Below are positions 1 through 13,300 of a stretch of 60,000 nucleotides of DNA, one piece after another. The first letter of the stretch is position 1; each line of letters starts with the position of its first letter. The position numbers were made by a program, and so were the translations under genes. The stretch lies in contig NC_088311.1 in assembly GCF_910592395.1 (NCBI RefSeq), positions 4,530,501-4,590,500 of the forward strand, written 5' to 3'. The notes under the pieces are model-generated. The model had not been told where the DNA came from. It saw only the letters and a program-made list of their open reading frames with translations, and did no database searches. Origin of the DNA: Lineus longissimus. Lineage: Eukaryota; Nemertea; Pilidiophora; Heteronemertea; Lineidae.

Positions 1-1380
1 CAGCTTCAGTTTCCTTTTTCTTTCCGTGTCTGGAAGAATCATTATCAAAAGGCCCAAGTTCCTCATCCTCCTCATCAGCAATACTTTTCTTTTTCAATGA
101 TTTTCTACGTTTTTCAACCTCTGGCACCTTGTCAGCAGAAGGCACTGATTCAACTTGTTCCTCTTCACTCGTTAAACTATTGCCTTTTCTCTGATCCTTC
201 TTGACTTTGTCTGATGGATATTCGATCACGACCACATCCTTCTCTGCCTTCTGCTTGTGTGGTCCTTTCTGTCTTTTATCCACCTTTGTTCCAGTTGTTG
301 CTGGGAACTCATACGTCAGTGTCTCTTCCTTCTCACTGAGAGGACTCTGGCTACTGTTCCTATCTCTCGGCTTCTTGAACTCCAGATAGTTGATAAAGTT
401 CATTCCCGGCTTCTGTGGCTTCTTCCCTTTCCCTTTCTTCTCAGGCTTAGCTTTGGTCTTCGTCTCCTTTCCATTTGATTCGAACACAAACTTGCTTCCA
501 TCACCCTGACTAGAATTCATTCGCTCCCTGGCACGAGCCTTAAAAAACTTTGGCACTTTTTCAGGAGCATTTTTCTTCCCTGAAATCCTCTCTATCCTGG
601 CAATAAACTCATCTTGAGAATCATTTAAACGCTCATCTTTCTGACTAGAATTGTCCTCATCACTCTGACTACTAAAACCAAACTCGCTGTACATTTTCTT
701 CATCTTTGAAACATTTGCGTTGCACTTCCTGTCACTATTTCTCTTCTCCAAAGGCTTTTTGAAAGTTGTCGTCAGATTGAACCCTTGGCTGGAACTGACG
801 TGTGAATCCATCACAACTTCCACAACATCTTCATCTTCACTCTTGTCTCGAGCAGATTTTGGCGAATCTCTTTTCGACCCAGCACTTTTCCCCTCCTTTC
901 CTTTGTCACCCTTCACATTTTTCTGTTTCCGTGATTGCGTTGATGTTGGATCCTCCATATCACAGTCGCTGTCAATCTCTTTATAATCCCTTGGGGAGGA
1001 CCTTGTAGAACGTCTTGTTGATCTGTTACCTACATCATCTTTGCAGCCTCCTGTCTCGGCTTTCTTTGGTGGTGATCGTGTCGGTTTTATATCAATAATT
1101 TCGCAGTCGCTGTCCGACTCCCGGCTTTCTTTTGGTGAAGACTTTGCAGAACGCTTCTTTGATCTGCTTGCTCGCTGCTTTTTTGGTTTTATCGCTTCCT
1201 TCCTTTCCTCCTCTTCTTCATCTCCATCGATGTCTGCTGTATCAATCACATCTGTTGCCTTGATGTTCTTGGAACATGTCCGCTGTCTGTTCTTTTTGTC
1301 AGGAGGGCTGATTATTGGACTTTCTAAATTCGGTGACTTGTCTTGAGGAACATCCTCATCAGTGTTATCATCATTATTCT
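1..1380 (-). CDS. SYCP2: SYCP2 exon R (long charged tail, runs off the window)
   Basis: The acceptor is TTGATTAATTTCAG at 1381-1394. The phase-1 frame stays open for 1,380 nt to the window edge. The product is dominated by Lys, Glu, Asp and Ser (KKRSAKSSPKES, EDEDVVEVVMD, KPEKKGKGKKPQKPGMNF). It contains two copies of a roughly 25-residue RS-rich unit ending in DSDC, and three hydrophobic-acidic strings that resemble SUMO-interacting motifs. The coiled coil that binds SYCP3 should follow beyond position 1. Confidence 0.88.
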
Positions 1381-4300
1381 CTGAAATTAATCAAAGGGTG
1401 AAAGTTGTTTAGACATGTGAGAAGGAAACAGAGAAAACGTGGGAGACTTATAATATCATGGCTCTGTGACAATTTTTTATTTTTTTAAATTTTCTGTTGC
1501 AGTGGTCAAATAACAGTCGGATCAGAGTCCTTCATTACCAAGCTGCATGGAAAGAGATTCCATAGTTATATATAGTTCTAACCACAACCTGAAGGCCAGC
1601 CGGAAAAGGTCCCTTTAATCATGAACCCACCTGGTATAGAAGTAAGATGTGTCTTCTGTGAATTGGTAGGAGTTGTGACCGTTTTGCTGAACTTGCTGCA
1701 GCTTTCTTCTGTGACAGTACTCAAGGCAGGGCTCTCTGCAACCTTTGGAGCTGTCTTGGGATAATCAGTGAAGTTTCCATTTTGATGGAGCAAGGCTTTC
1801 AGGTCATTTAGCTGTGTTTGAGAAGAGAGGGATGTAGAATGTCATTCCTATAAGAGCGGTTACTGCCATGAACTTTCGTAAATCTTTATCAAATGAGTTA
1901 TCAATCCACACATCTAGCATACACGCCAGGAATAGGAAATTTTAACATACTGTACTCTTCATCTATGAAATTGTTAATCTATCTTTAATTCTTACTTTCT
2001 GCTAACATAATTCAACCTTGAATAGAAAATTCACTTACCATGACTTTCTTCTGCTCCAGTGCAGTTTGTTTAGCATCCGTGAAGTCAGTGGTGAAGTGTT
2101 GTGACTCTGGTACAATTTCAATATCGCTGTGATGTCCAACTGCTGCTTCTGCAATAGTCATGAGAGAAAAATTGTCTTCACCCATCTCGTGAGAGATAAA
2201 TAAAAACAATGTCTTCCTTCCAGTGATGATGCTCTCTTTTCCCTGTAAGGCACTCATCAATTTGATATCCTCTAAACAATAGACAGCATCAGATATGAAA
2301 GCTTACTGATTTGTTCCATCTGTTGCTCAAGTTGTCTTTTCATCTCATTACATGGCTCATCTGCTTTGCTCCGTAACTTCCACCCAACAGGACTGGCAGA
2401 CAACTTTCTAGTGACCGGTTTGGGATCAGGCAGTGCTTTCACCACTGATTTCCCCCCATTTGTACTAGTCTGAGAACGCCTCGTTGATCTTCCCGTGTTC
2501 GGTTGCATGGTGTCATTATCCCCAGAATCATTTGTGGGATGGGTTGGGACCATGATTAGTGGTGTCTTCACTTTCTTCATGGTTTTCTCCTTCTTGGTTG
2601 GAGTTTTTGGAGTAGAACCACCTGAGATATTGAAGACAAAAACATGACTGCTGTTTCCTGGCAAGGCCAGTTATAGCGGCAGTGGGAAGCTGCATTCACT
2701 GTGTATTTCTCTGCAAATAGATCCACTAAGAAGGGCATAGGAAGTTTTCATCATTGTCAGTGTTATAATGATAACATTCCAGTATAACCCAAGTTAGAGA
2801 TTTAGTTTTTCTTCAGCTCTTTTTAACAAATTAAATAAACTTCTGGATTCATAAACAAGTTAATGGAATCAAAGTTAAGAGTCAGATATCAAACGATTTA
2901 TAAATTAACTTATCACAAAAAGTTTTCACTTTGATTTTTTCCACAAGGCAACGCCCTGTGTGGTCGACATAATATCCCTCTAATGAGATGCAATCGATTG
3001 TAAATGTGCTCCAAATTGGGGACAAATGTCTCATGCCTGAAGCTGACCATGAGAATGAGCGTCAAGGTGGGCAGCGGTCCTCACAATATGACTCACTTAG
3101 GGCTGAACCAATGAGAGGTAAGTTTTAGAATGGTAATTTTGTCATATCAATTTAAATGCTTCAAAGGCTAGTAGATCTCAAACAATTTTATCAGGCATCA
3201 CATTTCGGCCATGCAACATTAGATTAAATTTGTTTACCCTGGCCTTGCAACTTGAATGCCATTTTTTCAACCGGCACTGCCCTTCGGTTAAATGATGTTA
3301 TCTATGAAATGCAGCCATAATTGAATCAAACAAAAGTGAAATTTAACTATGAGTTGTATCTGTGTATCAGAAGGATCATATTCCTACATTTTAGGACTTG
3401 AAAGGGGAAGTTACCGAGAAGCTAAAACATGCCATTTAGTCGATTTTGTCCCCTACCAAGGGCTGAAATTATGACAAACAAACTATGACACTCTTCACAC
3501 CCGAAATCATTCTAATAATCTTACCACATTCTGTAGCCTTTTGTGGACTCTCCTTTGAACGTTTCGAGCAATTAGGCTCCATGGCCTTCTTACACAAAGG
3601 CATGGTCGTAACACTCATTTTGACTTTATGAGATGTTGGTTTATCTGATGAAGTTGCTGGGGTCGGATTCTGAGGGGATGATGGAGAGCATGATTTATTG
3701 ATGGTCGTTCTGGTTGGAGTTGACATCAGTTGGCAAGGTACAGACATTTTCCTTCTTACACCATGGGGTTTAGTGCTGGCTTCAGACCTTTGGCTGCTTG
3801 CCACACAGTCCTGAAATCAGGAACACCAAAAACCATAAATGGATGTTTAACAGCAGGACGAGTTTCATTGTAGTACTTCTAAGTTCTTGAGAAATAAATT
3901 GATATTGGGAACGGATCCATATCCATCATTCACTGACAATTTTTGCTACCTTTGGATGTAGAAACTTGTCATCTCTCTCAGAATTGTGCACACTGTGTTG
4001 TGAGAATTGGCTCTCTGGGATGCTCTCAGGCTCAACAGTCTCATCATCAGCATACTGAGGAGAAAAATAAAGAAAAAACTTTCAAATTCAAAAATGCTAT
4101 GATATTGAAATGGTGCAATAATTCCGGACTGAAAATGAAATTAGAAGGGTATAACAACCACACTCACATCATTGATCTTTTCCACTGCAACAGGGTTAAT
4201 GGCCGTGGATACCTTGGCTTGCGGCACAACCTTTCCCCTGTCTTCCCTTGAGGAGATGACTTCCATCCAATCCTCCACACTGTACCTCTTGTCAAAGTGA

Positions 4301-7300
4301 CACACCATCTTGTTACTCAGGTTCTTGGGGCCAAAGCTGATGATCTGATGACCAGGCACTGTTAGGGCGATCTCAACTCTCTTGTGGTTTGACTCTGAAA
4401 GGAATCATTAAAATTTATAAATTAGACAGTGCGTCATATCAGCTGCTGATCCCTGGATGATTTCTAAAGCACAGCATTGTGTCATGATGGGTGGTCAATC
4501 GTAAGCATATGTATTTAGTCACGAGAATGGTTCAGAGAAAGACATTTTATCGATGACTTGATGGCTCACCTTCTATTTCAAAGCTTCTGATCTTTTCCTT
4601 TGAAATAGAGACAGTTTCCCAAAATCCCTCCTCCTCCTACAAAAGCAGAAAATGATGCAGACATTTAATCTTACAATTCGATTCAAATCAGTTAATCAAA
4701 GTCAAAAGTCATTAACCTCACTCTCAGGTAATTAAAATACAGAGTTTAGTGAACAACTTCATTTTAGTTTAATCTACCCGCAATAAATCTTCCAGGCAAT
4801 TTAACATTCATATCAACATCAGCTGGAAATTCATTCGGTACTTTTTGACAAACTCGGAGAAAATGTGACTTCAAAAGACACCCCACGGTTAGCACACTCT
4901 CCTCATTATGTGAACTGACCCAGCAAGAAGGATTCAATCAAATTTTATTACCAGAGGACTTCTGTTTGCCAAAATAATGCAGGAACACCAACTGTGGATG
5001 TCGGATTTCTTTAAGAGAAGCTGCAGGAGGAACATCTATGCTAAATGAAGAGGTGATCAAAATGGCTAAGAAGATAGGGGCTCCTCTACTAAAAGTCAAT
5101 CATTTCATGTTTTATTGTTTGGCCTAACTTTCGATTTTATGAGGAAAGTTAGTTTCTGACCCACAATTCTTGGCATTTCAGGTTAAATATCAACATGTCA
5201 GTGTTGTACCTGGCTTTCTGTGGGCTCCTGATTACAAAACAAGGTGATTCTTTGACTCCCTAGGTTGAAGTCAACCAAGAATTGGCTGTAGAGTGGATCA
5301 TCGGGTTTCTTCAGCTCATAGTCACCGATAAAGGCCGACTTGCAGGGACAGGAGACAACTCTGGAAAAATTAAAAATATGATGAAGTGGATGAAATCACA
5401 CAATTTTTTCTGCGTTCCCTCATGACTGCAAAACAAAAATGCGTGCAAACGATCTGTCATGATGAAATCTCGAAGTAATTCTATTAACAGTATTACAACA
5501 GATGTTGTAAAAAATGGTACTTCTCATGAATTGCTTCTGACAAATAAGCCATCAAGCATGTCAAGACGAATATGAGGTCTTGCTTTTTCCAATCCATGAC
5601 ATAAAAAAACAGCTGTCTTTTGTGGGCTTAACAAGATGATGACCACGTTGATTAACTCACCTTTGTGGTAATGAAGAATTAAGGACATTCAGGAATATCC
5701 GGCAATCCTGAAAAGATTAAAAAGAACATCTGAATTTTTTTGCGACCATTGTTAAAAAATACGGCGCATAGTTTCAGACAGTTGGCACATCTTAGGAAAC
5801 CTCCCCATTCCTTTGCTCTTCATGCATTCTCTCAAAGACACTCCATGATTCCTTTGTGAAAAGTAGAATGGCCAGGGCTTTGATTTATTTGATTACACAC
5901 AGGAACTAAGGAAGGGGGTATTACAAGGACAAAATGATATCATTTGATTATCTGATTACCAACCTCCATATCTGATATAGCGGCAAACAAAATTCAAAGG
6001 ATTTCACACTCTTGGGAGAGGGTATAATTAAGATCAAGAATGGGAATGACTTCATCCTTTTACGGTGCACACTGCACCGCTAGAAATCTTTGCGTGTGAC
6101 GTTTACAATCCTACGAGTCATGCAACAGAATAGCAGGGGATCGTGCAATATTGGCCTTCTGAACTACAAGGGAATCCTCCATTATTATCTAAGTGCACGT
6201 GCAGGATGCTTGAGCTGAAACCCGGCAGTAACCTTCAATTTGTTAAGGTAAGACTTATCTGCTGATAACACACCTACCACTGAGTGGTACAGACTGACAA
6301 TCCACTGTTCAAGATCACATCAGATAATCATACCCCACCGCAAAAATACCTTTTATCTTTATTGATGGGTCCTGTCGCGCAAAAAAACATCTGCCTACAC
6401 AAAACATCTTTTGTCTAATTTCAACCCAATAAAATCACAAAAGGTGAGAAAATTTAATTCAAATCTTCAAGAGTTGAGTGAATATAACTGCTAATTAGCA
6501 AACAGTAGAACATTGTCCTCTTAAAAAAGGATGTGATTACACAGCCAGCATCTGAGCAACAAGTTTTTTAAAAGATTTTTTTCAAACAGCCATTTTAAAT
6601 CGCTGAAGAAAAAATATAATTAGAGATGTTAAATCGTTCTCAACTGGAGATTTGCAAAGTAATTGCATCTCTACAGTTAGATACAAAGACTAGTCATCCC
6701 CCATGAGACCAAATTTGGTGAAATATTTTTTTGTCTCTGCTTGAAACTGGTAATTGCATGTCTTCAATTTAAATGTTCAACATGATAATATCTATTTTTG
6801 AAAATGCAGGTGTTGGAGCCAGACAACAATCATACACTTGCTGAGCAGCAATAAATTATTTTCTAACATTTTTTCCTGGGTATATCATATTAAACACAAA
6901 TTTTCCTAAATGAAAAACAACTTTTCCTAAATGAGGGTTCATTTTAAACAAGCTCATTAGATGGCAAAACTAATAACAGGGTGCAGTGAAATCAAAAGAA
7001 AAAAGTGAAACTGACCTAAAGAGGAAAGTAACAATACATTTTGTGATTTTCACAATGTGGGCAATCTCTTTTCAAGGTGACAAAGCAAAGGCACAATACA
7101 AAACTGGAGTCAATCGCAAAAGAATCTGTGCCTTTTGGCTAATTTAGGAACAGAACAATTTTGAACTATTATCCTGTTAAGTTAAAGTTAACCAGTGCAT
7201 AATCGGTAGCTTATGGCTAAGCCATCTGCAACTGATTGTAGACCTTTAATTTTCATTTAAAAAATTCATATTTGATTTATCGGTTTCTGGCGTGTTTTTT

Positions 7301-10300
7301 AAATTTCAATAACCCCTTACAATGGACTACATAGTACCTTCCAGACAGCCTAATTCCCTTTTCAGGAACAATAACAGGTTCCAAGGACAAAATATTGCAT
7401 ACTGATCCTAATCTGTTGAATAAATATGAAAATGAATGCTTTCTTTGTTCAAAGTCATGTTAAATTTATAAAGGTGAATAAATAATCTTTATAAGTTGAC
7501 GTTAAAATGACTGCAACAGAAACTGTACAAATATCATTTCAGTTGTGCTTGGTGTACGGATGACAGGTATTTTCTGTGCCCTGTATTTTTGCAGACCAAT
7601 GCAAAAAAGTGAGGACTGGAAGAAAACCTGTGCATTGGGAAATTACAAAGATTCTGCCATTAAAAAAAGACTGTTTTACACTAGTCACAAAACCATGAAA
7701 CTTTATTAAGGGTGAAAACAGTAGTACAGTACTTGAAAAGACCTACTCACCGTTTCAAAAAACTGATCTCGGACCTTCATCAACTCAGGGTAAAGCTGAA
7801 GATGTCCACTGAACCATTTACTGGCAGCCTTAGGTCTCTCCGCCTTGGTGATGAAGCGGAACAATGCCTCGATGATGCAAACTTGAAATTCATAATCTGA
7901 AAAGAGGTAATTGATAACTTTAAAAAAAGAGAGAAATGCCCATGGACCATGAAACTACATGTATGCCATAAAATTGAGATTCTTAGTGTTTTCCCAATGA
8001 AAGACGAAGAGGTCACCATCACTATGCCAGATGATCAGACTATACCAAGACAATATCCATCTCGTTCCATGGGAGGATGAAATATGCAAGGGTCAATTTG
8101 TCAAAGCAGAAATTCTAATGTAATCTATTCTGGATGCCCCAACAACCAGTGGCTTCAATCATGGAGAGTTCTGGTCAGTGACATCACTTCTTCAAATACT
8201 TGAAAACATGACATGGGTTTCCTATTCTGCTTTACAATTAGAACAAATGACATCACTGGCAGCAACTCCTCAGGAAGGGGATGATTAATTCCCAAGTATT
8301 AGCCCTTTATAAAACTTTATTCAGATTCATCAGCAGGCAATTAACCGAGGTGGGCCAACAAAATTCTGCATAAATGAAGTTGTCAAGAAAGTTAGCCTGA
8401 AATGTTTAAAGTGGATTCCAAAAAGTTTCTAAACCACACCCCTGCCATCCAATTGTTTCTGACAATGGTCCCTCAGGCTATTCCACATTAATATGTTATA
8501 ATTAAGAATAATAAGATGCTAATTAAAATGGAGTTTAATGACCAGCAACACCTTTCCTTGGTCAGAATGGCCAGTCCAGCCAGCCCCTTTGGCTGAAGTT
8601 CCTTTGTGGGAGGAGAATGATGGTTAAAGCATTGTCTGTGCTCATATGACGACCATGGTGACATCAGGAGGGAGTCATCCGGTGTCCAAAGCATTGGTTA
8701 TCAGCAAGCAAATAAAACTACGATCCAAAGTATATCAGAGCAACAGACTCACTTTTTCAAATCCATCATACGGTAGAAGATTATCCATATCGCTTAATAT
8801 CAGTTCAGAAAACAGCTTGAACAAAACACAGATTAAAATTTCCTTACACTACTTGTCAAAGCTCATCTCTGATTCAACCAACTGAGTTACACTAATTAGA
8901 GAGCTGTCTTTTCCATCCAAGATACCAACAACTGATCTGTGCCCATCAATTAATCTGACTGCAGAGACTCAAGGACTGATTTCAAACTAAGTAAACAAGA
9001 TTAGAGTGATCCAGTTTACTTGAGCAGCGGTGACATTACAATAGAGGGATAATCTGCAATAATCACAGAGAAGCATATGCCAATTTTAGATACCGTTATC
9101 CTTGAAGATACAGATCCCAACCTGGCTTTAAGAAAATACCTGAGTGTTAACATGAAGCTAGCTTTCAATTCATATTTCAGCTGCGAGATTGACCCTTTAG
9201 ACCCCTCCATCTGATCTGAACATAACAAAATATTCAGAATTATGCTGCTACCACAGAAGTCAGAAATCTTTATATTGTACTATTCAAAACTCCTGATACT
9301 GACCTCCGATAGTGAATAAAAGGGCTGCAAGGCTGTCCCTGGAATAAATAGAACAAATGCATGGTTACTGGTGAAAGCGTAAAGAAGGTGGACAACTCTG
9401 CCACAATTGTATCACGAGTCAGACATGTCCAAATAATGAAGAAGATTAAATTTCAATATGGTCACAGCTGAGTGAGAGTAGACTTGCTATTAGGCACTAA
9501 TAGAGTCATGATCACACCGGTCCTGTCTACGACTTGACCCTTGGTCACTTCTACTCATTCCCTTCTTGCTATGCTTCGCTAACTTAACTGGCCAATTCAA
9601 TTTTCAAATTTAACGTGATATCAATACACTGTCGGTGTCAGGGTGTCACTGACATGTGTCCAATGGTTTATTCAGGTATGCTTGAATGAAGACAAAGAAA
9701 TTATACATGAATAACGGAGGATAGAAAACAGGTGCGACATACCTCAAACAGGCTAATGAATTATTGGCAATATCTTTCATACTCAGTATTGTAACACAAA
9801 GAGTGGGATGAGCACATTTAGTTTACTTGTCATTGAAGTCACCACATTTTAACAGTTGGAGACTTCAGTCATTTAGCCTTTTGATCTTATACCACAACTT
9901 ACAAGAGGTAGGGAATTTCTTTGCAGCTCTGCAGGTATTCGCGACAGGCCACAAAACTACCTTCCAAAAGGTTATTGAGCGTCTTAAGGAGCTGAAACAT
10001 CATAGAAAAACTATTTTACCATTGTACCTTTTAAAAAGATAGCTTCATCCTAAAAGACGTCTAAAACAACAAATATTGTCTGTAGCTGCAATAAAAAGTA
10101 CTTGTCTGCAGTGACCCAATGTGTCTTGGTCCACCGCCAGACTTTTACAAAAGACAAACCCCTCATAGAGTGACAGACTGTTTCAAACTAGCTGGAGTCC
10201 AGCAACAGGGTGTATGGCAACCAGATTTGAAATTTGACCGCTAACTCAACAGGTCAGAAAAACAGTTTAATTACACAAAATCGCATTGACATCCACAGGA

Positions 10301-13300
10301 AAAAAGGTCCCTTCTAATCATCCAATGATACCTGGTAGTGATCTGATACTATTTCTAACAAGTGGAAATCGCTCCTTTAGAATAAGAACGGACCGTTTAG
10401 AGATAATCACTGGGTGCAACATCGCCCTAAGCGGAGGGTCGGAGCAGAAAGGAGAAAGCCGCAGCTTACAAAATTACAATTCATTATTAGCAATGAAGTG
10501 ACCAACGTTAAGAAGTCTTCAATATCAAAATATCATTTTATTATTTTAGTGGTATTTCACCGGTGAAATGATGTTGCCGGGAGATGGGATATTTTCTTAA
10601 TTGATAACAAGAGTCTGACCTTCGCATGCCCCCTCTAAATAGTGCAGCTAAAGAAACTGCCCACTCTTTTGTAAAGGCGAGGGGTATATTGACGGTGCGG
10701 GAGCATCCAGAATGAGAATGGCCAGTTGGAATTTAACAAGCAAGGGGCAAACATAGATAAAGGTAGGGGCATCTTTAACTTTACTTGTGATGCAATTATT
10801 CGTTTAAATCTTCTGATATTTTTTGCACATTTATTTTAATATAACTCAGAAACACGATTTAGCAGAAGTTATTGAACAAGTAAGTTCAATATTATGTTTT
10901 ATTACTTATTGATACATATATTCATGATTTTTGTGTAATGAGGGCCTCAAATGATTGACGTCCAAACTGGTGTCTTTTGTTGAGATGACATAATCGGCAT
11001 GGCCTCTTTAGCTAACTGTATGGACAGAAACAGATGATCACACATCAAGAATCCATGCTTACCTCTAGTTTTGTAGGAAATGAACACATCTCCATCAAAA
11101 TGATCCTCAACAACTTAGTGGCAAACTTTTCAACCATGACAATTTTCTCTACAAAAAGAAGGGAATATTACAATAAGAGTGACAAAAAGAAGTTATTTTA
11201 GTACTTGAGCATCCCAGCACCAGCTCCAAGTAATGCACAGCCCCTCAATATTGCATGATTCTTTATAGTTGGGTTGTGCAACACTTGGTCTATGTACTGT
11301 AATGTGTTATCTGCCACCGGTACACTGGATCTCCATCTGAGCAGAGACAGAAATCCTCCCAACAAATGAGGAGTTCATGTTAAACAGCTTAATGCTGATA
11401 TGTTGATGAATGTCCTGGAATTTTATCATGTCTGTGTCAAGAGGGATCTCTTCTTCTCTATCACCTCTTCATCAAATTGAGCTAATTCCATAGAAAATCA
11501 TTCGCCTCAAACCTACAGAGCCGAGGACAATTAATTTCATCCTCACAGTTTGGTTGCTATTCTTTGCACTAGTTGATTAGTCCAAACAAGACATGGCAGA
11601 GCTTCACAGCAACCGTATTAGTAACAGGGATGTTTGCTTTTGGTAATTGGGATAGACTTGAACAATAGACACTTAACACAAACAATGATCGCAATAGCTT
11701 CATCCTTTTCTCATTCTTGTTCTACGTCATGGCGGAATGTTCTTAAAATTAAAATTGCCTGGTGGTGGAATCTAACTACCTGTACCATGTAGGAAACTGC
11801 CAATTTTTACACAATTTTAATCATTCTCCAAATAAATAATTTAAAATCAGTTGGATTTCTTTTTATTGTAATGCCAGTAGCAAGAGTAATCTGAGTCCAG
11901 GTAATGGGGCGTGTAACTCCCCTATTATCGAACTAAGAAATGTTACACCAAACTAAAAAGTAGGGGTTTTTATTTGCCTCAAGGGTTGGAATTTATGATT
12001 GTCACAATAAGACATGCACATCAATTATGCAAAATTATTAATTTTGCAGTCTCCTGGATATTTTCCGACCTTGACTTCATAAGACAGGGTTCACAGGTAT
12101 TGGATTCCGACTAACCATAGTGTCTCATCATAGTCACCCATAATTATTTAACGGTGAATTTTGTGGTTGTTGGTTAACTTCCAATACCAAATGGCAATGC
12201 TGGGTATAATGATTGAAATTACTTTAAAGACATCATGCAACCTGCACAGACAATTATTGAGACATGCCAGAGTAACCAGTAACTTACCCATCGAGCCTAA
12301 ATCTCCAATATTCTGAAGTGAAAAGACACAAGACATGAATTGAATTTTGTATTATCTGCACCATCTAATTGTTTGTTATCTTAGCCAGTGGCTTTAAAAC
12401 ACTAATCAGGTAAGAGCAATGTTTTCTCTCAGGCTTTTGCACAAAATGAATTGTGTGTTGATTCTGACTTTCATATTGCGAAATGCTATTAGAACATAAT
12501 TCTCCTGGCAAAGGAGTAAATTTCCAAAGTTTTTTCAAGAAACACCTTCCAAAACTAGTTCTAGCACAAAACTTGCATTGGAGTTTGGATTTCTAAGATG
12601 AGTAAAGCAATACAAAGTCAAAAGAAGCTTACGTTCACACAGTCCAACACCTCATCCAGTAACGCTTCAGCCCCGGTTGTCCCATCACTCACTGCTCTCA
12701 TGACTTTCTGATACAACTCTTCCATCTGAAAAAGTATAAAGAGCATCCATTCCAACAAAATACAATAATGATTACAATGATATTACATCATCAGGCTTCC
12801 ACTTGATGATTTTTGATACCCATAGAGCAAAGAATAGAACAACAAGTAAACTGACAAACATTAAACTTACTAATAACAAATATTGTAGAAATATGTCTTG
12901 ATATTCACAGAAAAACATGACAGAAATCTCTACCAAGTTGCTGTTTGTCAAATTGCCGTAGCGGTGGTTCCCTGCCAAGGTTTGAGCTTTATGTTCTTGT
13001 AACTTTCCAACATGATTTGATCTCAAATTTTGCCTCATCCTTTTGTTGTGCTGGAGCACCGCATACAATTTGATGACATCCAGTGAAATGACGCTTTACA
13101 AGTAAGTTATAGTCTTCCAGCACAGGTGAGAAAATGAAGTCATAAACAACCAGCAGGAAGATAAAACTTCTATTCAAAAACTCTTTTCAGATAATCGAGA
13201 ATAGAATGAAAGGTAATGCTTTATATCAGTTGACCTCAACCATCTCCCAATTACATTTGCCACATGTCTTTTCAACGGGACAGCTTTTCTGTCATACACA

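Larger units (their letters stand above)
2622..5209 (-). other. SYCP2 introns around exons K-N
   Basis: The introns between called exons here are 2622-3524, 3811-3949, 4055-4167, 4395-4569 and 4637-5209. I see nothing in them beyond splice signals and AT-rich sequence. Confidence 0.8.
9339..12287 (-). other. SYCP2 introns 9339-9902, 9992-11062 and 11149-12287
   Basis: These introns separate the short armadillo-domain exons. A stretch near 10,380-10,470 is richer in CpG than its surroundings. No further coding exon is needed here, because the phases already match. Confidence 0.7.

Noticed and set aside
720-1346. Plus-strand ORFs of 68-101 codons opposite the SYCP2 tail
   Set aside because: They are Ser/Phe/Leu-rich mirror images of the Lys/Glu/Ser-rich coding exon on the other strand and have no independent support.
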